Of a DNA stretch of 64,000 nucleotides, positions 34,504-41,289 are shown piece by piece; the first letter of the stretch is position 1, and every line of letters starts with the position of its first letter. Under the pieces are notes generated by a model, which saw only the letters and a program-made list of their open reading frames with translations, was not told where the DNA came from and did not search any database. The DNA is from Sulfurovum zhangzhouensis (GTDB lineage Bacteria; Campylobacterota; Campylobacteria; Campylobacterales; Sulfurovaceae). Made by a program: the position numbers and the translations under genes. The stretch lies in contig NZ_JAQIBD010000001.1 of the NCBI RefSeq assembly GCF_030347965.1, positions 62,001-126,000 of the forward strand, given 5' to 3'.

Positions 34504-34579
34504 TTTTGGCAACCCGGCTATCTACATGAGACCCGTGGCTTTCCGTCCTTGTTTCGCAACAAGTTTGGCACAACAAACT
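34504..34579 (-). ncRNA. GEMM-I (cyclic-di-GMP-I class) riboswitch, proximal copy
   Basis: Read on the minus strand, the core matches GEMM-I RNAs: CCAAAC, a helix CUUGUU/AACAAG capped by the GNRA tetraloop GCGA, then GGACGGAAAGCCACGGGUCU and AGAUAGCCGGGUUGCC. A closing stem UUUG/CAAA flanks it. The position that separates c-di-GMP (G) from cGAMP (A) receptors reads G when aligned to Vc2 by eye, suggesting c-di-GMP; the neighbouring 5' strand is less conserved, so this register needs a covariance model. It ends 154 bases before the DUF4382 start codon. Confidence 0.85.
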
Positions 34580-34623
34580 GAATAAATACTAATTGAAATG
34601 TAAAACAGGAGAAAAGAAGAAAC

Positions 34624-34652
34624 GTAAAAATACATTCTAATAAGATGTATTT
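34624..34652 (-). terminator. Intrinsic terminator-like stem overlapping riboswitch P1
   Basis: On the minus strand AAATACAT pairs perfectly with ATGTATTT around a 9-nt loop, and five U residues run through the end of the stem. Its left arm shares AAAT with the 3' strand of the closing stem of the distal riboswitch, so the two structures exclude each other. This is the layout of transcriptional riboswitch control, with ligand-stabilised P1 expected to weaken the terminator. Confidence 0.6.
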
Positions 34653-34723
34653 GGCAACCCGGCTATCTTCATGAGACCCGTGGCTTTCCGTCCTTGCTTC
34701 GCAACAAGTTTGGCACAACAAAT
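34649..34723 (-). ncRNA. GEMM-I (cyclic-di-GMP-I class) riboswitch, distal copy
   Basis: This copy differs from the proximal one at only two of 73 core positions. One change is in the GNRA-capped helix, where A-U becomes G-U and pairing is kept. The closing stem is AUUUG/CAAAU, a pair longer than in the other copy. It starts about 29 nt after the predicted transcription start. It is followed directly by a terminator-like stem, whereas the proximal copy is not. Confidence 0.85.
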
Positions 34724-34758
34724 AATATTTAAAAACTCTAATAGTCTTAGTACTCTTT

Positions 34759-34764
34759 ATTATA
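34759..34764 (-). promoter_or_regulatory. -10 box of the riboswitch leader
   Basis: A consensus TATAAT on the minus strand, with transcription expected from about 34752. It lies 36 bases before the distal riboswitch and about 106 bases past the end of the 5'-nucleotidase gene, making a separate transcript for the lipoprotein. Confidence 0.6.
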
Positions 34765-34869
34765 GACTGATTACTCTTAAGATTAAATAAAGCTAATTAG
34801 ATTAATTTAGATTTTTATCTATTATTAGAAAGTATTTGATCAAGTTATGTGAAACTATCTAATAGAAAA

Positions 34870-35760
34870 CTAAGACTTATAGGGTACTTTTGCAGAAGGC
34901 GTATCTTTTGCCGTATATTTCAAGTGTGCATCCTGATCATCAAAGAAGATATCCGCACCAAATGCTTTGATCACTTCATACTTCTGTACCCCACCCTGGA
35001 AGAACGCTTCATCAACACGAACACCCCATGCATCAAGTGTACGAAGAACTCTTTCATGTGTAGAGAAATTACGTGCAGTGACCAAAGCCGTACGGATCGG
35101 TGACTTTTCCATAGGAAATCTATCCTGAATATCAGAAATGACTTTCAAAAATTTAAAAAAAGGACCTTTGCTTAATGGATTTTTGGCATTTTCCCTTTCA
35201 TATGCCAGGAATGCCTCCAGACCTTTTTCTTGATAGATCTTCTCACTCTCATCACCAAAGATCACAGCATCACCATCAAAAGCAATTCTTACTATATCTG
35301 ATTCGATATCAACGGAAGGCTTATGTGGAAGTATAGTTGCGGCAGCGACATCAGCATTAATTGCATCTTGTACATCCTCAGAGTGGGCAGAAAGAAAGAG
35401 ATCAACCTTAAAGGCATCAAGATACCTAGCTACCGGTGTTCCTGCTGTCCATCCGCTACGTTCTATCTCTAACTGATAGTGTTCGATAGAACGTCCGATA
35501 CGCAGTCCTGTAGCAGCATTATTCCTTGAGAGAATGATAACTTCGATAAGTTTATCATCAAAACTTTTATTGATTGCCAGTAAGTTTTTCACAAAACGAA
35601 ATGCTGTACCAACCTCTAAAGGTGTTTCTTCATGTTCGAGTTGATAATTATAGTAAGCTTCAAGCCCTTTATCATCAAAAATTCTATTCTCTTTTTCAAG
35701 ATCAAAAAGTGCTCTTGACGAGATAGCAATTACCAATTTGTTTTTAAGATCATATGCCAT
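34870..35760 (-). CDS. 5'-nucleotidase (NT5C1/PF06189-like)
   Basis: A 296-residue soluble protein resembling the cytosolic 5'-nucleotidase family known from animal NT5C1 and from diverse bacteria. Visible segments are LVIAISSRALFDLEKE near the start, EVIILSRNNAATGLRI, the HAD-like IAFDGDAVIFGDESE with its two Asp residues, TARNFSTHERVLRTL, and FFDDQDAHL near the end. It should dephosphorylate nucleoside monophosphates. It overlaps the CZB gene upstream by one base (TAATG), so the two are co-translated; the link between nucleotide turnover and a CZB sensor is unexplained. Confidence 0.85.
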   Translation of the reverse strand: MAYDLKNKLVIAISSRALFDLEKENRIFDDKGLEAYYNYQLEHEETPLEVGTAFRFVKNLLAINKSFDDKLIEVIILSRNNAATGLRIGRSIEHYQLEIERSGWTAGTPVARYLDAFKVDLFLSAHSEDVQDAINADVAAATILPHKPSVDIESDIVRIAFDGDAVIFGDESEKIYQEKGLEAFLAYERENAKNPLSKGPFFKFLKVISDIQDRFPMEKSPIRTALVTARNFSTHERVLRTLDAWGVRVDEAFFQGGVQKYEVIKAFGADIFFDDQDAHLKYTAKDTPSAKVPYKS

Positions 35761-36224
35761 TAAACATTCTCTTCAAACATATCGTCCTGGATCGCATTGG
35801 CTCTTTTGATCATACGTCCAAATGTAGAATCGATCGTCTCCGTCAGATCTTTTAGATCCATAACATAAGACATTGCCTTATCTAGCTCGCCCTCATTCAT
35901 CTCTTGCTTTTTCCCAAACACTTTTCCCAGTAATCCACTGCTTTTTTCATTTTTTGAAGATAGAATCTCACATACTTTGTCACTCTGTTCATGCCATTCT
36001 GCATGACGTGCTGCCAATGCTTTGATATTTTCACTTCCATAAATTTTGCTAAGTAATGGTTTTCTTGTCTCCATCCATTTATGAATCGGGCAATCAAAAA
36101 GTTTCACACATGCATCTTCATGAGGTACTAACCCTTTTACTGCTTTTTCAACCACTCTTAATCTATTATCATGATGCATATTGAATTCTTTTAATTCATT
36201 GATAAACACTTCTTTACTGCCCAA
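35760..36224 (-). CDS. Second stand-alone CZB-like protein
   Basis: A 154-residue soluble protein with a CZB-type ligand pattern: His in MHHDNRL near residue 17, CPIHKW (C-x-I-x-x-W, with His where Gly is usual) near 44, and HAEWH (HxxxH) near 74. The rest is helical and charged. The domain is expected to bind zinc and respond to its release or to Cys oxidation. It is co-transcribed with the 5'-nucleotidase and divergent from an Aer-like PAS protein, so these genes may belong to one redox/energy sensing unit (inference). AGGAGG precedes the start. Confidence 0.75.
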   Translation of the reverse strand: MGSKEVFINELKEFNMHHDNRLRVVEKAVKGLVPHEDACVKLFDCPIHKWMETRKPLLSKIYGSENIKALAARHAEWHEQSDKVCEILSSKNEKSSGLLGKVFGKKQEMNEGELDKAMSYVMDLKDLTETIDSTFGRMIKRANAIQDDMFEENV

Positions 36225-36344
36225 AACATTCCTCCTAAGAACCGTATTGATGTAATTTTATCATAAATAGTTCATCACCCACTGTTGGCTCATAAAATAA
36301 AAAATATTTATAATTAACATAGTTATATATTAATTAATTACATG

Positions 36345-36350
36345 TATAAT
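36345..36350 (+). promoter_or_regulatory. -10 box of the Aer-like PAS gene
   Basis: A consensus TATAAT preceded by TG, 41 bp before the ATG at 36392, in a 167-bp AT-rich divergent region. Ribosome site GGAAG lies before the ATG. Confidence 0.55.
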
Positions 36351-36391
36351 GCGCGTTTTAAAAAAATAGTTAGCTTTGGAAGGAAGAAACA

Positions 36392-36955
36392 ATGCAAAGG
36401 CCTACTCCTAAAAATGAACAGATTACTCTTGATCCTAAAAGATATATTGTAAGTAAGACAGATCCAAAAGGAGTAATAACCTATGGAAATGACTACTTTG
36501 TAGAGATATCCGGATATAAAGAGGCTGAACTTATCGGTAAACCTCACAATATTATTCGTCATCCCGATATGCCTAAGGTAGTCTTTAAACTCATGTGGGA
36601 TCGTATCCAAAAGGGACAAGCTATCATGGCTGTGGTAAAAAATATGGCTAAAGATGGTAGATACTACTGGGTTGTTACCGAATTTGAATCGAAAAAAGAC
36701 AAACTGACCAATGAAATTACAGGATATACTGCATTTAGAAAAGCTGCTTCAAAAAATGCAGTGAAAGTGATAGAACCTATCTATCAAAAGCTTCTTGAGA
36801 TCGAAGCCCAGTCTGGATTGGAAGCTTCAGAACAATACCTTATTGGTTTCCTTGAAGAAAAAAATCAATCCTATGATGAGTTTATCGATCAAGTAGTAGG
36901 AAATAATGGAATATTTAAATTATTCTTTGCTGCAATGAAAAAACTTTTTGGATAG
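36392..36955 (+). CDS. Soluble Aer/CetB-like PAS sensor protein
   Basis: A 187-residue protein whose first 130 residues match the FAD-binding PAS domain of Aer: SGYKEAELIGKPHNIIRHPD, MPKVVFKLMW and KNMAKDGRYYWV are almost the Aer consensus. Unlike Aer it has no membrane anchor, HAMP or signalling domain; a short helical end (about 140-187) follows. This is the build of CetB in Campylobacter, which works with a separate membrane receptor (CetA) in energy taxis. No cetA is in the window, so its partner is elsewhere. Confidence 0.85.
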   Translation: MQRPTPKNEQITLDPKRYIVSKTDPKGVITYGNDYFVEISGYKEAELIGKPHNIIRHPDMPKVVFKLMWDRIQKGQAIMAVVKNMAKDGRYYWVVTEFESKKDKLTNEITGYTAFRKAASKNAVKVIEPIYQKLLEIEAQSGLEASEQYLIGFLEEKNQSYDEFIDQVVGNNGIFKLFFAAMKKLFG

Positions 36956-37013
36956 TCAAAAAAGGTAACTGATAGTATAATAAACAACATTATATATTAG
37001 GGAGGATGAGAAA

Positions 37014-37577
37014 ATGAGTTTTGGAAATATAATATTACTTATCATTGTCGGAGTGATAGGTTATCTGATCGCTATCTATAATAAGTTTGTTTCACTTAGA
37101 GCAGGAATTGATGCCGCATGGTCGGATATCGATATACAGCTTAAACGCCGTTATAATCTTATTCCAGCGTTGGTTGATACTGTCAAAGGATACAAAGAGT
37201 ATGAAGCAGGGACTCTTGAAAAGGTCATTCAGGCCAGACAGGCCGGACTTGATGCAAGAAGCATAGAAGAAAAGGCTGCTGCTGCCAATATGCTAACAGG
37301 AACGCTAGGTAAACTTTTTGCTTTGGCAGAAGCATATCCTGATCTCAAAGCCAACACAAACTTCCTTGATCTACAAAATCAGCTAAGCCATATCGAAGAT
37401 ACGATACAAAATGCAAGACGCTACTACAATGCCATCGTACGTGACTACAATACAAAAGTTCACTCATTTCCCGATCTTTTTATCGCACAAAAATTCAACT
37501 TCACCGAACGTGATTATTTTGAACTGGATGAAAACGAAGCAGCAGCTGTTAAGACAATGCCTAAAATAGATCTGTAA
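37014..37577 (+). CDS. lemA: LemA-family protein
   Basis: A 187-residue protein with one N-terminal membrane helix (about 4-21) and a cytoplasmic or periplasmic helical bundle. The LemA signature is clear: YNKFVSLRAGIDAAWSDIDI, then LKRRYNLIPALVDTVKGY, and later ARRYYNAIVRDYNTKVHSFP. The family's function is not settled; it often pairs with a DUF2207 or TPM-domain membrane protein, as here. GGGAGG lies before the ATG. The next gene starts five bases after the stop. Confidence 0.93.
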   Translation: MSFGNIILLIIVGVIGYLIAIYNKFVSLRAGIDAAWSDIDIQLKRRYNLIPALVDTVKGYKEYEAGTLEKVIQARQAGLDARSIEEKAAAANMLTGTLGKLFALAEAYPDLKANTNFLDLQNQLSHIEDTIQNARRYYNAIVRDYNTKVHSFPDLFIAQKFNFTERDYFELDENEAAAVKTMPKIDL

Positions 37578-37582
37578 GAGCT

Positions 37583-39454
37583 ATGAAACGTTTTTTTGTA
37601 ACTACTCTGCTTTTAGCAGGGTGTTTTACCCTGCTTTTTGCAGAGAAGATCGATCATTATAAAGTCGATGTCACCGTAGAACAGAGCGGTGAGCTTTCGA
37701 TCACAGAAACTATAGATTATAATTTTGAAAATGCTTCAAAACACGGATTGTTTCGTGAAATCCCTTATCAGATCAAAGTAGGTTCAGTTATTAAAAATAT
37801 CGGCATTTATGAGTTCTCCGTAGAGCAAGACGGGGAATTTGCAGAATGGGACCAAACTTCATCATACTCTGACAAAATAGGTAAACTGATCCGTCTCAAA
37901 ATAGGCTCAGCTTCTACTTATATCACGGGAAAACATACCTATACCATTTCTTACAGAGTGAAACTCGGAGTTTTACCTGCCGCACAGGATGAGTATAAGG
38001 ACGCAATACGGTGGAATGTGATCGGCACGGGATGGCAGATCCCCATTGATAATATCCAAGCCAACTTTTATTTACCGGCATCACTACCAAGCCATGATAT
38101 TTCACTCTCTACATTCACAGGAAGATACGGTACATTGACCTCCTCTGCTTCCACTCGTTGGATAACCCCTTCGCATCTTCAAGTTAGTGTTTCCCACTTA
38201 AATCCTTATGAAGGTGCGACTGTTGAATTGGCATACCCTGAGGATAGACTGGATCAGCACGGTATTGAAAACTTGGAGCCGTCATTCTGGGAATGGATGT
38301 TAAATTACTGGCACTGGGCTGCACTAGTCGGATTTCTTCTCTACTTTAAAAAAATGTATGAAAAGCACACCGGTTTTGTCGATAACCGTGCTGTAGCTGT
38401 ACAATATTATCCACCCAAAAACATGAGTATTTTAGAAGCTGGACTGGTACTTGATAAGTTTGCTGACAACAAAGATTTCTCTGCAGCAGTACTGGAATTG
38501 GCTGAACAGGGGTATCTGGAGATATATCAAAGCACCCATTCATCCGATCCTTTATTGAAAAGAACGGAAAAAAACTCAGAGATGCTTGGCATGGATCAGA
38601 AATACCTCCTTGATCATGTACTTTTTAATGCTTCAAATAGTTTTACTTTTACACAAGGCTCTAAAAGCAAAGCTGAAACACTCCAACAAGGTTTTTCAGA
38701 TATAAATGAAAGACTTTACCAATGGGTTGTGGCTGACGGGTATATGATGGAGAACCCTCAGCGTATACGTAAAAGCTTCCTTACAAAAAGCATTCTCTAT
38801 CTGCTTCCTGTGGTTGCCTTGGTCTTTTATACTTTTTATGTTCACTATGGAAGTGAAGGTATTTTCCTCATGATCTTTCCTATTGTGTTTGGCTCAGTAG
38901 GATTGTCAATTGCCCTTTCTGGAAAAAATATCTTTAACAAAATATTCGGTTTTACATTTGCAGGAATGGGTATGACACCGATTACTGCACTCTTTATGGA
39001 ACATAATATTAGCATCGTAAAATTTCTTACCGGTCCTTTTGGCGTCTTACTTATACTTCTCTTTTCTATGATCTTTACCTATAAAAAAATTGGAAGATTC
39101 ACCCAAAAAGGTGCTTACACACGAAAACATCTTTTAGGGTTGCAAGAATTTATAGCTAGAGTAAAAGAAGATGAAATCCGAAGACGATTAAAAGAAGATC
39201 CTCTTTATCTTGAAAAACTTCTGCCTTATGCCGTTTTGTTCGGGGAGACAAAACATTGGCTTTCATTCTATGGATTGTTAAGTGTCACTGCACCGCAATG
39301 GTATCATGGGGATATGGACGATCTAAGTGATTTTAGTTCATCCGTTGATCGTTCTGCAACTCCACCATCAAACAATACAGATGGCAGCGGTTTTTCAGGT
39401 GGTGGCGGTTTCTCCGGCGGTGGTGGCGGAGGCGGAGGTGGAGGTTCTTGGTAA
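37583..39454 (+). CDS. DUF2207 membrane protein with glycine-rich tail
   Basis: A 623-residue protein with a signal peptide (about 1-20) and a large extracytoplasmic DUF2207 domain (about 21-230; ETIDYNFENASKHGLFREIP is typical). A membrane helix follows at about 238-253. A cytoplasmic region (265-400) and two or more helices (about 405-490) precede a soluble segment and a C-terminal GGGGGGGGGGSW tail. Such Gly-rich ends are usual in DUF2207 and TPM proteins. It is co-transcribed with lemA (5-bp gap). The role is unknown. Confidence 0.88.
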   Translation: MKRFFVTTLLLAGCFTLLFAEKIDHYKVDVTVEQSGELSITETIDYNFENASKHGLFREIPYQIKVGSVIKNIGIYEFSVEQDGEFAEWDQTSSYSDKIGKLIRLKIGSASTYITGKHTYTISYRVKLGVLPAAQDEYKDAIRWNVIGTGWQIPIDNIQANFYLPASLPSHDISLSTFTGRYGTLTSSASTRWITPSHLQVSVSHLNPYEGATVELAYPEDRLDQHGIENLEPSFWEWMLNYWHWAALVGFLLYFKKMYEKHTGFVDNRAVAVQYYPPKNMSILEAGLVLDKFADNKDFSAAVLELAEQGYLEIYQSTHSSDPLLKRTEKNSEMLGMDQKYLLDHVLFNASNSFTFTQGSKSKAETLQQGFSDINERLYQWVVADGYMMENPQRIRKSFLTKSILYLLPVVALVFYTFYVHYGSEGIFLMIFPIVFGSVGLSIALSGKNIFNKIFGFTFAGMGMTPITALFMEHNISIVKFLTGPFGVLLILLFSMIFTYKKIGRFTQKGAYTRKHLLGLQEFIARVKEDEIRRRLKEDPLYLEKLLPYAVLFGETKHWLSFYGLLSVTAPQWYHGDMDDLSDFSSSVDRSATPPSNNTDGSGFSGGGGFSGGGGGGGGGGSW

Positions 39455-39533
39455 CTCCACTTTCCATTACTCTTTTGTTTCCAACATAATATGTCAATTT
39501 GAAATATTTTTACGCTTTTTCTGTATCTTTACC

Positions 39534-39548
39534 TATACTTTTAGTATG
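39534..39548 (+). promoter_or_regulatory. Promoter giving a possible leaderless mRNA for the 112-residue gene
   Basis: TATACT (39534-39539), six bases, then the ATG at 39546; no ribosome site. The pattern is the same as at nhaC. Confidence 0.4.
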
Positions 39549-39884
39549 TATAGAAATAAAAAAGAAAAACTTTTCATTAAAGAATTACTTGAAACTCCAC
39601 TGATCACCTACCCTGCCTACTATAATGTGAGTAGCAGTATGATGAATAACGACTATCTTCATAGTGCTCTTATTGCGCTTCACAGTATGGATTTTTATCA
39701 TTATGCAATGCCGGAAAGTTATGAAAAAATCTTTGAGACATTTGCAACCGGTGCATTTGCAATCTTTAAGGAGCAGTATATTGTGGGATATTTCGGTGAC
39801 AAAATGATGTATCTTGAAGCCAATGGTTGGCGTGCAATGCCGGTCACAAGAGACATATTCTATGTTGAACATTGGCTTGTTTAA
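39546..39884 (+). CDS. Uncharacterised 112-residue protein
   Basis: The frame is open from 39327, but its first 73 codons overlap the DUF2207 gene and then translate non-coding AT-rich DNA, so the ATG at 39546 is chosen. The protein begins MYRNKKEKLFIKELLETP and looks soluble and compact. It is rich in Tyr, Phe and Met (DFYHYAMPESYEKIFETF, YFGDKMMYLEANGW). No signal peptide, membrane helix or family is recognised. A TATACT box six bases before the ATG suggests a leaderless transcript. Confidence 0.65.
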   Translation: MYRNKKEKLFIKELLETPLITYPAYYNVSSSMMNNDYLHSALIALHSMDFYHYAMPESYEKIFETFATGAFAIFKEQYIVGYFGDKMMYLEANGWRAMPVTRDIFYVEHWLV

Positions 39885-39957
39885 TTTAAATTTTAAATGA
39901 TTATAAAAAAAATCAAATAAAGTTATTTTAATTAAGACTAATTTTATCTTAAATGGC

Positions 39958-39963
39958 TATAAT
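39958..39963 (+). promoter_or_regulatory. -10 box for the structured RNA / PilT leader
   Basis: A consensus TATAAT. The expected start of transcription, about 39970, coincides with the left arm of the 19-bp stem described next. Confidence 0.55.
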
Positions 39964-39965
39964 TT

Positions 39966-40074
39966 GATTACATCTTAGGTATCGAAGACTTTTTATTCTT
40001 CCTCCTTTTAAAAAATGTTATTGAGACGACTACCAACGTAACAAAACCACATTTCGGTACTTAAGATCGTAATC
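39966..40074 (+). ncRNA. Candidate structured RNA with 19-bp closing stem
   Basis: GATTAC (39966-39971) pairs with GTAATC (40069-40074), and ATCTTAGGTATCG (39972-39984) pairs with CGGTACTTAAGAT (40055-40067). This gives 19 pairs with two G-U and one bulged C. Inside are a U5/A5 hairpin whose loop holds TTCTTCCTCC, and a second hairpin GTTAT/GTAAC (40017-40042). The whole resembles a three-way junction. It could be a small RNA or the leader of the PilT-type gene (86 nt further). It does not match a known class that I recognise. Confidence 0.5.
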
Positions 40075-40159
40075 TTTCCCCTCTAAAATCAGCAGACTAT
40101 TGCAAATTCTTACTTTATTAGGTTATTATTAGATGAACTTAGTATGGAAGGAAGAAAAG

Positions 40160-41239
40160 ATGAAAACAAATTTAAATAAATTTCTCGATTTTTTAATTGA
40201 TAATCATGGTAGTGACCTCCACCTTAAATCCGGCTCAACAGTACATTATAGAAAAGATGGAGAACTTTTAAGCTTGGATACTAAAATATGTACAGTAGAA
40301 GATATAGAAAATGTTGCTAAGTCTCTCTTATCAGAAGAAAGTTTTAAAAGACTTCAAGAGACCAAAGAACTAGATCTAAACTATACATATAATGAACAGA
40401 ATCACTTTCGTGTAAACTTTTTCTATCATATTGATGGGATGAGTATCATTTTTCGTCTAGTTCCTATGGAAATCCTCTCATTTGAAAAACTAAGACTTCC
40501 TGAAGTAATCAAAGAACTTGCCGATACCCCTCGTGGACTTATCCTTGTGACCGGTGTAACAGGTTCTGGTAAGTCAACTACAATTGCGACGATGATCGAC
40601 AGGATCAATAGTACGCAAAAGAAGCATATTGTAACGATAGAAGACCCTATTGAGTTTATACATCATGATAAAAAATCAGTTATCTCACAAAGAGGTGTAG
40701 GTGAAAATACTCTCTCTTATAAAAATGCATTTAAATCAGTGTTGAGAGAAGACCCTGATGTAATTTTTGTAGGGGAGATACGTGACCTTGAGAGTTTGGA
40801 AACAGCGCTTCATGCTGCAAGTACCGGACACCTTGTTTTCTCTACGCTTCACACACTTGATGCAAAAGAGACAATTAACCGTCTGATCAATATGTTCCCT
40901 ACCCATGATCAGAACCGCATACGTATGACACTCTCATCGGTCCTAGAAGGTATCATATCTCAACGGCTTGTAAAACGTGAAGGCGGTGGTCGTGTCGTTG
41001 CAGTAGAAGTAATGAAAAATACTACACGTATAGCGACGCTTATAGCTGAAGGAAGGGATAAAGAGATTCTGGATGCTATAGAAGAAGGATCACAGGTTTA
41101 CGGATCACAATCATTTGATCAGGCACTACTCGAACTCTTTCAACAAGGACTTATCTCTGAAGCAACTGCTCTGGAAAATGCAACAATTATGAGTGATATG
41201 AAACTCAAACTTCAAGGTATCGAGATCGCAAAGGTATAA
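40160..41239 (+). CDS. PilT-type secretion/twitching ATPase
   Basis: A 359-residue GspE/PilT-family ATPase, about the usual PilT length. Walker A is GVTGSGKST, the Asp box is VTIEDPIEF, Walker B is DPDVIFVGEIRDLES, and the His box is FSTLHTLDAKETINRL. The N-terminal DLHLKSGSTVHYRKDGEL is typical of PilT/PilU. It drives retraction of type IV pili or a related machine. The ATG at 40160 has GGAAG upstream; one at 40133 lacks a ribosome site. No other pilus gene is nearby, so which filament it serves is unclear. Confidence 0.88.
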   Translation: MKTNLNKFLDFLIDNHGSDLHLKSGSTVHYRKDGELLSLDTKICTVEDIENVAKSLLSEESFKRLQETKELDLNYTYNEQNHFRVNFFYHIDGMSIIFRLVPMEILSFEKLRLPEVIKELADTPRGLILVTGVTGSGKSTTIATMIDRINSTQKKHIVTIEDPIEFIHHDKKSVISQRGVGENTLSYKNAFKSVLREDPDVIFVGEIRDLESLETALHAASTGHLVFSTLHTLDAKETINRLINMFPTHDQNRIRMTLSSVLEGIISQRLVKREGGGRVVAVEVMKNTTRIATLIAEGRDKEILDAIEEGSQVYGSQSFDQALLELFQQGLISEATALENATIMSDMKLKLQGIEIAKV

Positions 41240-41251
41240 CCAACTTGTTCT

Positions 41252-41281
41252 TAAAAAAGAAAAGCAGAGCAGAAGCTCTGC
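41252..41281. terminator. Strong bidirectional terminator between pilT-like gene and clpB
   Basis: GCAGAGC (41264-41270), loop AGAA, GCTCTGC (41275-41281): a perfect 7-bp GC-rich stem. On the minus strand it is followed by TTTTCTTTTTT, ideal for clpB; on the plus strand by CCTCTTT. Confidence 0.8.
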
Positions 41282-41289
41282 CCTCTTTA

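Noticed and set aside
34283-34721. Two minus-strand reading frames (97 and 67 codons) across the lipoprotein leader
   Set aside because: They run through both riboswitch copies and give the same peptide from each, as expected from a repeated RNA element and not from genes.
39327-39545. A longer start for the 112-residue gene inside the DUF2207 gene
   Set aside because: The added 73 codons overlap the Gly-rich tail of DUF2207 in another frame and then non-coding AT-rich DNA; the peptide is low-complexity and hydrophobic without family likeness.
39966-40074. SRP RNA, 6S RNA or a mobile MITE-like repeat
   Set aside because: The conserved SRP tetraloop and internal loop are missing, it is shorter than 6S RNA, and no target-site duplication or second copy is seen in the window.
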